DNA from: CBDDIP01 sp965229005
GTDB lineage: Bacteria > Actinomycetota > Acidimicrobiia > Acidimicrobiales > Ilumatobacteraceae
DNA: 64,000 bases
Assembly: GCA_965229005.1 (NCBI GenBank)
Contig: CBDDIP010000002.1
Coordinates: 2,976,001 to 3,040,000 of the forward strand
Direction of reading: 5' to 3'
Shown here: piece by piece, positions 25,801-41,026 of the stretch
Numbering within the stretch: position 1 is the first letter of the stretch
Layout of the letters: every line of letters begins with the position of its first letter
Notes under the pieces: generated by a model
The model's input: only the letters and a program-made list of their open reading frames with translations
Database searches by the model: none
Told to the model about the DNA's origin: nothing
Translations under genes and position numbers: made by a program

Positions 25801-25916
25801 GATGACGACCTTCCCGCGCCGAGATGGCGCAGTGCACTGGAGTTGATGCAAGGGGGAAGCCGCATCGATGACCGTACGCCGGGGGTGTGACGGTCGGGCG
25901 ATGCCAGGATGAGCTG

Positions 25917-26870
25917 ATGTCTCCCGGCGGTCTGCGACCGATGCTCGAGCCAGGCGATCGCGTGCGGTTGCTCTCGCCCGCCAGCTTCCCGACACCGGAG
26001 GCCGTCGCCGACGCGCTGGCAGTGCTCGAGAGCTGGGGCCTGCGTCCGGAGGTCGGCGAGCACGCTCTCGATCAGTGGGGGTACATGGCCGGCACCGACG
26101 CGGATCGCCTCCAGGATCTCAACGATGCCTTCCGCGACCCCGGCGTGCGCGCCGTGTTCACGACGCGTGGAGGCGCCGGCGCGTACCGGATCGCCGACGG
26201 CATCGACGTCGAGGCCGTCCGTCGCGACCCCAAGCCGGTCGTCGGGTTCAGCGACATCACCTACCTGCACCTCGCGCTCTGGCATCGCTGCCGTGTGACC
26301 GGCGTGCACGGCTGCCTCGTCGGCCAACGTGCCATCGCCTCCGTGCGCCAGTTGCTGATGACGACCGATCCGCTCACCTTGCACCGCGACCCAGCGGCAA
26401 CGTCAGCGGCGATCCACGTGCCCGGACGCGCCGAGGGCACGCTCATCGGCGGCAACCTGTCGGCCGTGGCCGGCGTCATCGGCGCCGGGCTCCCCAGCCT
26501 GCACGGGGCGATCCTGTTCCTCGAGGACAAGCGGACCATCGGGCTCGGCCAGATCGACCGGCAGCTGACCCACCTCATCCGCTCCGGTTCGCTCGACGGC
26601 GTGCGGGCGATCGCCCTCGGCCTGTTCACCGGCTTCGAGGGCTACGTCGATCGCTCCTGGCGCATCGAAGACGTCATGCGCGATCGCCTGACGAACCTCG
26701 GCGTCCCGGTTCTCGGCGGCCTCGACGTCGGCCACGGTGGGGTCGGTGCGGACGGTGGACCCGACCAGGTGGCGTTGACGCTCGGCGTCACAGCGTCGCT
26801 GGACGCCGACGCCGGCACGCTCACCGTCGGACCGTGCGTCCAGGAGGTCGAGTCGCTCCGACCCGGTTGA
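25917..26870 (+). CDS. ldcA: LD-carboxypeptidase (peptidase S66)
   Basis: Cytosolic serine peptidase that trims the terminal D-Ala from L,D-peptides in muropeptide recycling. 317 residues. Catalytic Ser in VVGFSDITYL, Glu in ILFLEDKRTIGLGQIDRQL, His in GLDVGHGG, all in S66 order; TTRGGAGAYRI matches the oxyanion region. Start at ATG 25917 after AGGATGAG; an upstream GTG-type extension is possible. Its TGA abuts the stop of the convergent TPR gene within TGATCA. Confidence 0.88.
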   Translation: MSPGGLRPMLEPGDRVRLLSPASFPTPEAVADALAVLESWGLRPEVGEHALDQWGYMAGTDADRLQDLNDAFRDPGVRAVFTTRGGAGAYRIADGIDVEAVRRDPKPVVGFSDITYLHLALWHRCRVTGVHGCLVGQRAIASVRQLLMTTDPLTLHRDPAATSAAIHVPGRAEGTLIGGNLSAVAGVIGAGLPSLHGAILFLEDKRTIGLGQIDRQLTHLIRSGSLDGVRAIALGLFTGFEGYVDRSWRIEDVMRDRLTNLGVPVLGGLDVGHGGVGADGGPDQVALTLGVTASLDADAGTLTVGPCVQEVESLRPG

Positions 26871-28538
26871 TCAGCGGCCGAGGGTGCGCAGCCGATCCTG
26901 CACGTCGGCGAACGTCGGATCGGCGTCACGCACGATGCCGAAGAACCGACGGGCCTTGATGACGTCACCAGAACGGTCGTAGAGGTCGGCCAGCACGTAC
27001 CACTGGCGCAGGTGGTAGTCGCGAACTCGCCGCGGCACCTCCGCCGAGCGAGCCATCAGCTGCAGTGCGCCGGCCATGTCGCCCTGGTCGGCCAGCGCGC
27101 CGGCGGCGACGATGCGCCCCTCGGCCATGAGCGCGTGGTTCGGCGAACCCTCCCGGAGCTCGCGCCAGAGCGTGTCGACCTCGTGGAACCGGCGCAGGGC
27201 GCGGTAGCAGTCGGCCAGCACGGCGTGGTGCTGCAGCGAACCGTCGAGCTGGCGTGCCAGCTCGAGCTCGGCCGCTGCCTTGCGCCACTGACCGAGGCGG
27301 TACCAGGCCTGGCCGGCGATCTCGTGGGCGTAGGCGATGTCGGGCAGTTCGCGCAGCACCGGCTGCACCATCCGCTTGGCGTCGTCGAACCGCCCGCGTT
27401 CCAACGCTTCGGCTGCGGACGTCAGCCGCTCCTGATACCGGGCGACGCGGGCCGGGGCCGCCAGCTGACGGACGTCGTCCACGATCTCCGGGGCCAGTTC
27501 GGACGGCTTGCGCACGCGCCGTGGCGCACGTTCCGGCTCCGGTTCGACAGGCTCCGGACGCGCGGCGCGGCGCGTAGCGGAGCGGGCGACGTCGCGGATC
27601 GGACCGTCGTCCACCCATTCGTTGCGCTCCCACGGCGGCGGGGCGACCTCTTGCTTCTCCGGACGGGGACCGCGAGCAGCACGCACCTCAGCAGCACGCA
27701 CCTCCGCGGCCGTTTGGGGACGTTCCACGCGACGCGGCGCGACGCGAGCCGGGCGACCGGCGCCACCTGGGCGACCACGACCGTCGTTCGGACGCCCACG
27801 GTTGTCACTCGGACGACGCGGACGATCATCACGATCGCCTCGATCCGGACGCTGACCAACCGGACGCGGCCCGGCGGGACGGCGGGGACGGTCGTCGCCG
27901 TCACCACGATCGGGACGCGGACCCGACGGACGCGGGCCGGCGGGGCGACGCGGCCGATCGTCACGATCAGACCTCGGACTCGCCGGACGCGGCCCGGCGG
28001 GACGGCGGGGACGGTCATCGCCGTCACCACGATCGGGACGCGGACCCGACGGACGCGGTCCAGCGGGGCGACGCGGCCGATCGTCACGATCAGACCTCGG
28101 ACTCGCCGGACGCGCCCCGGCCGGACGCGGCCCGGCGGGACGGCGGGGACGGTCATCGCCGTCACCACGATCGGGACGCCGACCCGACGGACGCGGTCCA
28201 GCGGAGCGACGCGGCCGATCGTCACGATCAGACCTCGGACTCGCCGGACGCGCCCCGGCCGGACGCGGCCCGGCAGGACGGCGGGGACGATCATCACCGT
28301 CACCACGATCCGGACGCGGACCAGTGGCACCGGCCGCACGGCGCGGCGCACCGGCGCTCGGACGACGGTCACTGCGCTCACCGGACTCGGCACGAGGATC
28401 GCGCTTGGGACGGGCATCACCACGTCGCGCGCCTTCGCCGGCAGCGGGGCGGCGAGCAGGGCTCGCACCGCCAGTGCGCTGACCAGGGGTTCGATCGGGG
28501 CGTGGGGACGCGCCGGGGCGGCGAGGGTTGGGCGGCAT
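26871..28538 (-). CDS. TPR-repeat protein with Arg/Pro/Gly-Asp repeat-rich N-terminal half
   Basis: 555 residues. Residues 1-345 are disordered and highly basic, dominated by tandem GPRPDRGDGDDRPRRPA and GARPASPRSDRDDRPRR units (about 73-235). Residues 345-555 form helical TPR-like repeats (AALERGRFDDAKRMVQPVL, AYAHEIAGQAWYRLGQWRKA, HHAVLADCYRALRRFHE). The C-terminal part corresponds to a small TPR protein near tyrS in mycobacteria; the long repetitive tail looks like an addition of this lineage. May bind RNA or acidic partners. TAGTCT lies 9 bases before the ATG. Confidence 0.78.
   Translation of the reverse strand: MPPNPRRPGASPRPDRTPGQRTGGASPARRPAAGEGARRGDARPKRDPRAESGERSDRRPSAGAPRRAAGATGPRPDRGDGDDRPRRPAGPRPAGARPASPRSDRDDRPRRSAGPRPSGRRPDRGDGDDRPRRPAGPRPAGARPASPRSDRDDRPRRPAGPRPSGPRPDRGDGDDRPRRPAGPRPASPRSDRDDRPRRPAGPRPSGPRPDRGDGDDRPRRPAGPRPVGQRPDRGDRDDRPRRPSDNRGRPNDGRGRPGGAGRPARVAPRRVERPQTAAEVRAAEVRAARGPRPEKQEVAPPPWERNEWVDDGPIRDVARSATRRAARPEPVEPEPERAPRRVRKPSELAPEIVDDVRQLAAPARVARYQERLTSAAEALERGRFDDAKRMVQPVLRELPDIAYAHEIAGQAWYRLGQWRKAAAELELARQLDGSLQHHAVLADCYRALRRFHEVDTLWRELREGSPNHALMAEGRIVAAGALADQGDMAGALQLMARSAEVPRRVRDYHLRQWYVLADLYDRSGDVIKARRFFGIVRDADPTFADVQDRLRTLGR
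27845..28322 (-). repeat. protein-coding tandem repeats in the TPR gene
   Basis: Roughly three and a half copies of a unit near 130 bp, encoding alternating RPDRGDGDDRPRRPAGPRP and SPRSDRDDRPRR blocks. One unit is shortened, which suggests length variation by slippage or recombination. Confidence 0.85.
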
Positions 28539-28547
28539 AGCGCTCCG

Positions 28548-28553
28548 AGACTA
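28548..28553 (-). promoter_or_regulatory. leaderless -10 box of the TPR gene
   Basis: TAGTCT on the minus strand, 9 bases before the ATG at 28538, located just after the rRNA terminator. Confidence 0.5.
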
Positions 28554-28559
28554 GGGCGG

Positions 28560-28591
28560 AAAAATACGAACGCCCCCTTGCGGGGGCGTTC
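28560..28591 (-). terminator. intrinsic terminator of the rRNA operon
   Basis: 10-bp stem GAACGCCCCC / GGGGGCGTTC with a 4-base loop (28568-28591), then TTTTT on the minus strand (28564-28560). Confidence 0.9.
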
Positions 28592-28600
28592 AAGTGAGAA

Positions 28601-28716
<116 letters not shown>

Positions 28717-28766
28717 AAACCTTTGAGTTGTCAAGGAAGGGCCGGGTGGGGCCCTCCGAGTACTCC

Positions 28767-28781
28767 AGAGCAAGCACGAGC
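28767..28781 (-). other. 3' half of the 23S rRNA processing stem
   Basis: AGAGCAAGCACGAGC on the plus strand, an exact inverted copy of 31854-31868 on the other side of 23S. In the transcript the two pair to form the RNase III-type stem. Confidence 0.85.
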
Positions 28782-28789
28782 GATTGTTC

Positions 28790-31842
<3,053 letters not shown>

Positions 31843-31853
31843 AGAACAAAGAT

Positions 31854-31868
31854 GCTCGTGCTTGCTCT
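31854..31868 (-). other. 5' half of the 23S rRNA processing stem
   Basis: GCTCGTGCTTGCTCT on the plus strand, complementary to 28767-28781, immediately upstream of 23S in the transcript. Confidence 0.85.
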
Positions 31869-31870
31869 GC

Positions 31871-31883
31871 AGTTCTCAAAGGG
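31871..31883 (-). promoter_or_regulatory. boxA-like antitermination element before 23S
   Basis: Minus strand reads CCCTTTGAGAACT just ahead of the 23S stem, resembling actinobacterial boxA (NusB/S10 binding). Confidence 0.55.
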
Positions 31884-33727
<1,844 letters not shown>

Positions 33728-34032
33728 CTGTCAGGCTTGCGCCTGACCGACTGATTGAGAGCCGGGCACCGCTCGAGGGAATACTCGAGACCGTGGCACC
33801 CAGATCTGACTGATTTGCCACCGGGTTGGGACCCGATGGACTTGTGAAATTGACAGACAGCGTCCAACCGCAGCGCCGAATCCGAAGATCCGACGGTGAG
33901 GTCATCGCTGCCCGCACTGGCGTTCAGTCTTCTCTTCCGTTTTCAAGGAGCCGAAGCTCGGGGCACGCAAGAGCCGAAGCCCTTGTTGGTGCCGTTCCTC
34001 GGTGCCGTTACGGCCGCACGAGGCGAGTAGCA
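33728..34032 (-). other. rRNA operon leader
   Basis: About 300 bases between promoter and 16S. Contains the 16S processing stem half (33927-33952) and a boxA-like element; no credible gene. Confidence 0.8.
33927..33952 (-). other. 5' half of the 16S rRNA processing stem with boxA-like sequence
   Basis: Minus strand GGCTCCTTGAAAACGGAAGA then GAAGAC. GCTCCTTGAAAA within it (33941-33951) resembles boxA. Pairs with spacer segment 32037-32062. Confidence 0.75.
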
Positions 34033-34061
34033 ACACTATCGAGCAGACGACGAAGCGTCAA
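34033..34061 (-). promoter_or_regulatory. rRNA operon promoter
   Basis: TTGACG (34061-34056) and TAGTGT (34038-34033) separated by exactly 17 bases on the minus strand. The -35 box contains the TGA stop codon of tyrS (34060-34058). Confidence 0.85.
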
Positions 34062-35341
34062 CCTGGCAGTGAAACTTTTCCGACCAGGAAGTCTCGCTTC
34101 CCTTTGCGCAGCAGCAGAAAACCACCACTGAGCAGGTCTGAAGGCGTGACTATACCATCAGTTCCGACGATTCGCGCCCCGGCGCGGATCGCGCCCTGCG
34201 TGAGCAAGCGGTTGACATCGGACTGCGATGTGGCCAGGCCGGCGCCGATCAGCAGCTCGTGGACGCGCACGCCATCGAGGGTCGCCAGCTCGACGCTCGG
34301 CACCTCGGCAGCGACCGTCGCGAGTGCGGCTGCCGATGCTTGCGTCGGATCGCCACCGAACAGCACCTCGGCCGCCTGGGCGGCCGCGTCGGCGGACGCG
34401 TGGCCGTGCACGAGCGCGGTGAGCTCCCCCGCCAACGCTCGCTGCGCCACCCGTCGTCCCGGCGCCGCCTGGTGCTCGGCGATCAGCTCGGTGAGCTCGG
34501 TCACCGGGCGCAGCGAGAGCATGTGGAGGTAGATCCCGACCATCTCGTCATCGGTCTGCATCCAGAACTGGCGGAACTGGTAGGGCGAGGTGCGATCGGG
34601 GTCGAGCCACACCGCGCCCCCGACCGACTTGCCGAACTTGGTGCCGTCGGCCTTGGTGATCAGTGGATGGGTGATGGCGAACGCGGACTGGCTCAGCCGA
34701 CGGCGAATCAGGTCGACGCCGGCGACGATGTTGCCCCATTGGTCCGACGCGCCGGCCTGCACCTCCACTCCGTGGTGCTCGAACAGGTGGCGGAAGTCGT
34801 TGGCCTGGAGCAGTTGGTAGCTGAACTCGGTGAACGACAGCCCGTTCTCGCTGTCCAGTCGCTGGCGCACCGAGTCTCGGGCGCTCATCTGGTTGACCGT
34901 GGCGTACTTGCCCACGTCGCGCAGGAAGTCGAGCAGGGTGATGCCCTCGGTCCAGTCGGCGTTGTTGACGAGGGTGGCCTGGAACGGGCCGGGCTCGAAG
35001 TCGAGCAGCGAGCTCAGCTGGACCTTGATCCGCTCGACGTTGTGCCGCAGCGTGTCGATGTCCAGCAGGTTGCGTTCCTCGGAACGACCGCCTGGATCGC
35101 CGACCATGCCCGTGGCGCCGCCTGCGAGCGGGAACGGCCGGTGGCCTGCCAGTTGGAACCGGCGCAGGAACAGTTGACCCACGAGGTGCCCGACGTGCAG
35201 CGAGTCGGCGGTCGGATCGAATCCGATGTAGATGCCCGTCGACCCCCCGGCCAGCCGGGCAGCGAGCGCGGCCCGGTCGGTGGTGTCGTGGATGAGCCCT
35301 CGGGCCTCGAGGTCGGCGAGCAGGTCCATAGCAGGAGCCAT
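34058..35341 (-). CDS. tyrS: tyrosyl-tRNA synthetase
   Basis: Class I synthetase charging tRNA-Tyr. 427 residues, standard TyrRS length. HIGH-type motif in DSLHVGHLVGQL, KMSKS equivalent GTKFGKSVGG, tyrosine-binding SYQLLQANDF and QWGNIVAG. C-terminal S4 RNA-binding domain about 355-420 (VHELLIGAGLATSQSDVNRL). Its stop codon lies within the -35 box of the downstream rRNA promoter, so tyrS transcription runs into the rRNA operon. Divergent from DUF2332. A second ATG four codons in is possible. Confidence 0.96.
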   Translation of the reverse strand: MAPAMDLLADLEARGLIHDTTDRAALAARLAGGSTGIYIGFDPTADSLHVGHLVGQLFLRRFQLAGHRPFPLAGGATGMVGDPGGRSEERNLLDIDTLRHNVERIKVQLSSLLDFEPGPFQATLVNNADWTEGITLLDFLRDVGKYATVNQMSARDSVRQRLDSENGLSFTEFSYQLLQANDFRHLFEHHGVEVQAGASDQWGNIVAGVDLIRRRLSQSAFAITHPLITKADGTKFGKSVGGAVWLDPDRTSPYQFRQFWMQTDDEMVGIYLHMLSLRPVTELTELIAEHQAAPGRRVAQRALAGELTALVHGHASADAAAQAAEVLFGGDPTQASAAALATVAAEVPSVELATLDGVRVHELLIGAGLATSQSDVNRLLTQGAIRAGARIVGTDGIVTPSDLLSGGFLLLRKGKRDFLVGKVSLPG

Positions 35342-35374
35342 GTTGCCACGGTGCGCCGCTCGATCGACGCTCGT

Positions 35375-35380
35375 TACGCT
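35375..35380 (+). promoter_or_regulatory. leaderless -10 box of the DUF2332 gene
   Basis: TACGCT, 6 bases before the ATG at 35387. Confidence 0.5.
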
Positions 35381-35386
35381 CGGCCA

Positions 35387-36484
35387 ATGGCTGATCTCGA
35401 CGAGCTGATGCGCCGGTTCCAGGCCTTCGGCGAGGAGTGCGACACTCGGGCGCCCCTCTACGGACGCCTCGCACGGACCATCGCCGCCGACGCCCGCCTG
35501 GCCGGGATGATGCTGGCTGCTCCCGCCGAGCAGCACAACCCGACGCTGCTGCTGTGTGCCGTGCACGACGTGCTCCTGGCCGGCACCGACGATGCGACGA
35601 GCGATGACACGACCAGCCAACTGGCCGCGTTCTACCCGAACCTCACCCCGTCGCCCAGCAGTGGCGACCCCGGCCCGGCACTGACGGCGTTCATGCTCGA
35701 GCACGCCGACGCGCTGCGCCAGATCGTGGCGACGCACCACACCCAGACCAACGAGATCGGCCGCTGCGCGCTGTTCCTCCCCGTGCTCGGCATCATCGCC
35801 GCCGAGCTCGACCCAGGTGCCTGCGCCGCTCCCCTGTCGCTCGTCGACGTCGGCACCAGCGCCGGGCTCAACCAGCTGCTCCCCCGCTACCGGTACGACT
35901 TCGATCCTGGTGGTTCGATCGGCCCGCCGTCGACCGTGACCCTCACGTGCGGCACCCGCGGCGGACCCCCGATCCCGACGACGATGCCGGTCATCGCCGC
36001 GACGTGCGGGCTCGACGCGATGCCGATCGACGTCGCCGACGACGAGGCCGTGCGCTGGCTGGAGGCGTGCGTGTGGCCGGATCAGGAGGACCGCTTCCAA
36101 CGGTTGCGTGCCGCGGTCGCGATGGCTCGCCGGGATCCTCCGGACGTTCGCCTCGGCGACGCGGTCGACGACGTCGGAGCACTCGTCACCGAACTGGCTC
36201 AGCACGGTCACCCGGTGGTGCTGAACAGCTGGGTCCTCAACTACCTGTCCGACGAGCGCCGGCTGGAGTACGTCGATGCGCTCGACGCGTGTGGATCGCA
36301 GCGCGACCTGTCCTGGGTGTTCGCCGAGAGCCCCGCACAGACGCCCGGGCTGCCCGTGGCGACGACGACGGAACCGGAGCACCGCACGGTGCTGTCGCTC
36401 GTGCGGTGGCGCGACGGGGTCCGCACCGCACAGCGGCTCGCCACCACGCATCCCCACGGGTACTGGCTGCACTGGGAGACGTGA
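35387..36484 (+). CDS. DUF2332 family protein
   Basis: 365 residues. RRFQAFGEECDTRAPLYGRL, QTNEIGRCALFLPVL and LSLVDVGTSAGLNQL (a methyltransferase-like glycine motif) are characteristic of DUF2332, an actinobacterial family of unknown function. HPVVLNSWVLNYLS in the C-terminal half is also conserved. The VDVGTSAGLN motif suggests a Rossmann-like fold that might bind SAM. Stand-alone gene, convergent with mpg. Confidence 0.78.
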   Translation: MADLDELMRRFQAFGEECDTRAPLYGRLARTIAADARLAGMMLAAPAEQHNPTLLLCAVHDVLLAGTDDATSDDTTSQLAAFYPNLTPSPSSGDPGPALTAFMLEHADALRQIVATHHTQTNEIGRCALFLPVLGIIAAELDPGACAAPLSLVDVGTSAGLNQLLPRYRYDFDPGGSIGPPSTVTLTCGTRGGPPIPTTMPVIAATCGLDAMPIDVADDEAVRWLEACVWPDQEDRFQRLRAAVAMARRDPPDVRLGDAVDDVGALVTELAQHGHPVVLNSWVLNYLSDERRLEYVDALDACGSQRDLSWVFAESPAQTPGLPVATTTEPEHRTVLSLVRWRDGVRTAQRLATTHPHGYWLHWET

Positions 36485-36490
36485 GCCCGG

Positions 36491-37030
36491 TCAGCGGGTT
36501 GGGGCGATTCGCCAGCGACGCGGCCAGTCGACCGCCTTGGTGATCCCGACACGCGGACCGACGACGACACCCGCGTCGTCGAAGTCGCTCGGTCGCTCGA
36601 TGACCACGGCTCGCGAACCGTTGTCAGCCAGGTCGAGGCCGAACGCCTGGGCCAGCTTGCCGGGCCCGTCCGCCAACGAACGGTCGGGTCGCTCACCGCG
36701 CCGGACGCGCATCACGTCGATGCCGCGCACCGGTCGAACAGCGCGCAGCAGCACCGCCTGACCGTCGCCCACCGAGCCGGTGACGATGTTGGCGCAGTGA
36801 TGCATGCCGTAGGTGAAGTAGACGTACCAGCGCCCGGCGGGGCCGTACATCACCGCGTTGCGCGGCGTCTGCCCGCGAAACGTGTGGCTGGCCGGATCGT
36901 CCGAGGTGTACGCCTCGACCTCGGTGATCACGCCGGCGCAGTCACCCACCACCAGCGTCGCGCCCAGCAGCTCCGGCGCGACCAGCGTGGCGTCGCGAGC
37001 GAAGAACGAGACCGGCAGCCGCCGCGCCAA
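36491..37030 (-). CDS. mpg: 3-methyladenine DNA glycosylase (AAG/MPG family)
   Basis: Base-excision repair glycosylase removing alkylated purines. 179 residues: SFFARDATLVAPELLGATLV, catalytic-region ITEVEAYTSDDPASHTFRGQ, MYGPAGRWYVYFTYGMHHC and DGPGKLAQAFGL, all AAG signatures. The best start is TTG at 37030, since no ATG or GTG precedes the conserved FFARDA. It sits 6 bases after argH, so it is likely in the arg transcript. Confidence 0.9.
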   Translation of the reverse strand: MARRLPVSFFARDATLVAPELLGATLVVGDCAGVITEVEAYTSDDPASHTFRGQTPRNAVMYGPAGRWYVYFTYGMHHCANIVTGSVGDGQAVLLRAVRPVRGIDVMRVRRGERPDRSLADGPGKLAQAFGLDLADNGSRAVVIERPSDFDDAGVVVGPRVGITKAVDWPRRWRIAPTR

Positions 37031-37036
37031 GTCCGG

Positions 37037-38445
<1,409 letters not shown>

Positions 38446-38446
<1 letters not shown>

Positions 38447-38910
38447 CAGATGCCCGCCAGGTCGCGCAGGGTGTCGGCGAGCGCCGAGCCACCGACGGAC
38501 TCCTCGGCGACGCACAGCAACGTGTCGTCACCGGCGACGGTGCCGAGCAGCCCCGGCATGCCCGACCGATCGAGTGCGGAAGCGACCACGTGGGCGCAGC
38601 CGGGTGGCGTGCGCAGCACGACGAGGTCGCCGGAGCGCTTCACCTCGGCCACCCACTCGCCCATCACTCTCCGCAGCTGGTCCTCGGGGGCAAGGCGCGC
38701 CGGTTCGTACTCCGGGATCGCGTAGACGGTCTCGCCGCCGGGCACGCGCACCTTGACGGCACCGAGGTCCTCCAGGTCGCGCGACACCGTGGCCTGCGTT
38801 GCGGCGATGCCCTCCTCGGCGAGGAGGTCGACGAGCTGCGGCTGGTTCGTCACGATGTGGTTGCCGATCAACTTGGCGATCGTCTGCTGTCGTTGCACCT
38901 TCGATGCCAC
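38446..38910 (-). CDS. argR: arginine repressor
   Basis: 154 residues. N-terminal winged helix with GIAATQATVSRDLEDLGAVK and C-terminal hexamerisation/arginine-binding domain with GTVAGDDTLLCVAE. It should repress the arg operon when arginine is bound, consistent with tandem ARG-box-like sites before argC. Its ATG shares one base with the argF stop. Confidence 0.95.
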
Positions 38911-39809
38911 TAGCGGACTCCCATCATGAAGGCGAGCAGCGCTCGCGCGGCGTGCATTCGGTTGTGCGCCTGAGCGATGACGTGGCTCTGCGGACCGTCG
39001 ATGACGTCCGCGGTGACCTCCAGCCCCCGGTACGCCGGCAGGCAGTGGAAGAAGCCCGCCCCAGGCGCGGCGGCAGCCATCATCGAGCCGTCCACCGTGA
39101 AGCCCTCGAACGCCTGCTTGCGCGCCGTCTTCTCGTCCTCCTGGCCCATCGATGTCCAGGTGTCGGTGTGCACCGCGTCGGCGCCGGCAACGGCGTCGAT
39201 CGCCCGGTGGGTCTGAGCGATTCGGCCGGAGCCGATCGTCGCGAGCCGCTCGAGCTCGGCATCCGAGGCGGCAAAGCCGACCGGGCAGCCGAGCGAGACG
39301 GACGCGCCGAGCAGCAGGCTGGCCTCGGCCAACGAGCGCGCCACGTTGTTGTAGTCGCCGACGTAAGCGACCACCTTGCCGTCGAGCGACCCGAGCACCT
39401 GCTGCATCGTCAGCGCATCCGCGAGGCCCTGCAGCGGATGCGCGCGATCGCTGAGCATGTTGACGATCGGCACGGTGCTGACCGCGGCCATCCGTTCGAC
39501 CACCTCGTGATCGAACACCCGAGCGGCGAGCACACCGTGATAACCGGCCATCACCCTCGTGACGTCCTCCACGGTTTCGCGCACGTCGAAGCCGACTTCC
39601 TCACCACGGGTGTAGACCGGATGACCGCCGAGTTGAACGACGGCCATCTCCATCGACTGGCGGGTGCGGTTCGACGGCTTCTCGAAGATGAGGGCGACAC
39701 CCAACCCGGCCAGCACCTTGGGCAGGTCGGTGCGCTCCGCCATCGCGAGGACCGCCCCCAGCTCCGCTGCGTCGAGGTCGGTCAGCTCGAGGAAGTGGCG
39801 AACGCTCAC
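38910..39809 (-). CDS. argF: ornithine carbamoyltransferase
   Basis: 299 residues. Carbamoyl phosphate loop IFEKPSNRTRQSMEMAV (SNRTR in place of the more common STRTR), ornithine motif FFHCLPAYRG, and AVHTDTWTSMGQEDE. Converts ornithine to citrulline. The GTG overlaps the argD stop as GTGA. Confidence 0.95.
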   Translation of the reverse strand: MSVRHFLELTDLDAAELGAVLAMAERTDLPKVLAGLGVALIFEKPSNRTRQSMEMAVVQLGGHPVYTRGEEVGFDVRETVEDVTRVMAGYHGVLAARVFDHEVVERMAAVSTVPIVNMLSDRAHPLQGLADALTMQQVLGSLDGKVVAYVGDYNNVARSLAEASLLLGASVSLGCPVGFAASDAELERLATIGSGRIAQTHRAIDAVAGADAVHTDTWTSMGQEDEKTARKQAFEGFTVDGSMMAAAAPGAGFFHCLPAYRGLEVTADVIDGPQSHVIAQAHNRMHAARALLAFMMGVR

Positions 39810-41026
39810 GCCAGCGCCTGTCCGACCATTGCGAGCGCCTCGGCGATCTCGGCGTCGCTGACGGTCAGTGGCGGGGCGAAGCGCAGTGACGTCGGCGTGA
39901 CCGCGTTGGTGACGAGGCCGCTGTGGAGCAGCTCGGTGTACACCGCCTTCGCGTCGCGTCCGTCGGCCAGTTCGGCTGCCAGCAGCAGACCTTCGCCGCG
40001 CACCGAGGCAACGCCGGCGAGCGCGGCCAGTCCGTCGCGCAGCTTGGCGCCCTGCGTGCGCGCCAGGGCCGGAGCGTCGATGCGACGCATCTCGTCGATC
40101 ACCGCGCTGACCACCGCGGTGGCGATCGCGGTGCCGCTGTACGTGCTGCCGTGATCGCCGGGACGGAACACCGCAGCGACGTCGCGCTTGGCCCACACCG
40201 CGCCGACCGGGAACCCGTTGCCCATTCCCTTGGCCATCGTGACGACGTCCGGCACGACACCGGCGTGCTGGAAACCGAACCACTGCCCGGTGCGGGCGAA
40301 ACCGGTCTGCACCTCGTCCATGATCAACAGCAGACCGCGCTCGTCGCACAGCGCGCGAACGTCGCGCAGGTACTGCGGATCGATCGGCACCACGCCGCCT
40401 TCGCCCTGCACCGGCTCGAGCAGCACCGCCGACACGGACGGATCGATCATCGCCTCGAGCGCAGCAAAGTCGTTGAACGCCACATGCCGGAAGCCGTCGG
40501 GCATCGGCTGGAACGGTTCGTGCTTCGCGGGCTGCCCGGTGGCCGCCAGCGTGGCCAGCGTGCGTCCGTGGAAGCTGCCGTACGCGCTGATCACCACGTG
40601 ACGACCGCGGCCGCCGAACTTGCGCGCCAGCTTCAGTCCGGCCTCGTTGGCCTCGGCGCCGCTGTTGCAGAAGAACACCTGGCCGTGTTCACCCGTCGCC
40701 TCGTGCAGCAGTTCGTTGAGCTGCAGGGCCGCCCGCGTCGCGGCATCGTTGGTGAACAGGTTGCTGACGTGCAGCAGGGTTGCCGCCTGGGACGAGATCG
40801 CCGCGGCGATCGTCGGGTTGGCGTGACCCAACGAGACCACGGCGAGGCCCGTGAGGAAGTCGAGGTAGCGCTTGCCGTTGCTGTCCCACAGCTCGGTGCC
40901 GCTGCCGCGCACGAACATCACCTCTGGCGCGCCGAAGACCGGCATGAACGGGCACGCGTCGCCGGCAGGCGCTGTGTCGAATGCGTGTCCCGCAGGCGAG
41001 ACCTGGTTGCTCGTTGTCGTGCTCAT
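39806..41026 (-). CDS. argD: acetylornithine aminotransferase
   Basis: PLP enzyme of class III aminotransferases. 406 residues. FFCNSGAEANEAGLKLAR, ISAYGSFHGRTLATLA, LLIMDEVQTGFARTG and PLP lysine in VVTMAKGMGNGFPVGA. Performs N-acetylglutamate semialdehyde transamination; may double as DapC. Overlaps argB stop (ATGA). Confidence 0.95.
   Translation of the reverse strand: MSTTTSNQVSPAGHAFDTAPAGDACPFMPVFGAPEVMFVRGSGTELWDSNGKRYLDFLTGLAVVSLGHANPTIAAAISSQAATLLHVSNLFTNDAATRAALQLNELLHEATGEHGQVFFCNSGAEANEAGLKLARKFGGRGRHVVISAYGSFHGRTLATLAATGQPAKHEPFQPMPDGFRHVAFNDFAALEAMIDPSVSAVLLEPVQGEGGVVPIDPQYLRDVRALCDERGLLLIMDEVQTGFARTGQWFGFQHAGVVPDVVTMAKGMGNGFPVGAVWAKRDVAAVFRPGDHGSTYSGTAIATAVVSAVIDEMRRIDAPALARTQGAKLRDGLAALAGVASVRGEGLLLAAELADGRDAKAVYTELLHSGLVTNAVTPTSLRFAPPLTVSDAEIAEALAMVGQALA

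Noticed and set aside
27845..28322. Regular repeats resembling a CRISPR array
   Set aside because: The repeats are in frame with a protein, encode RPDRGD blocks, have no unique spacers and no cas genes are near.
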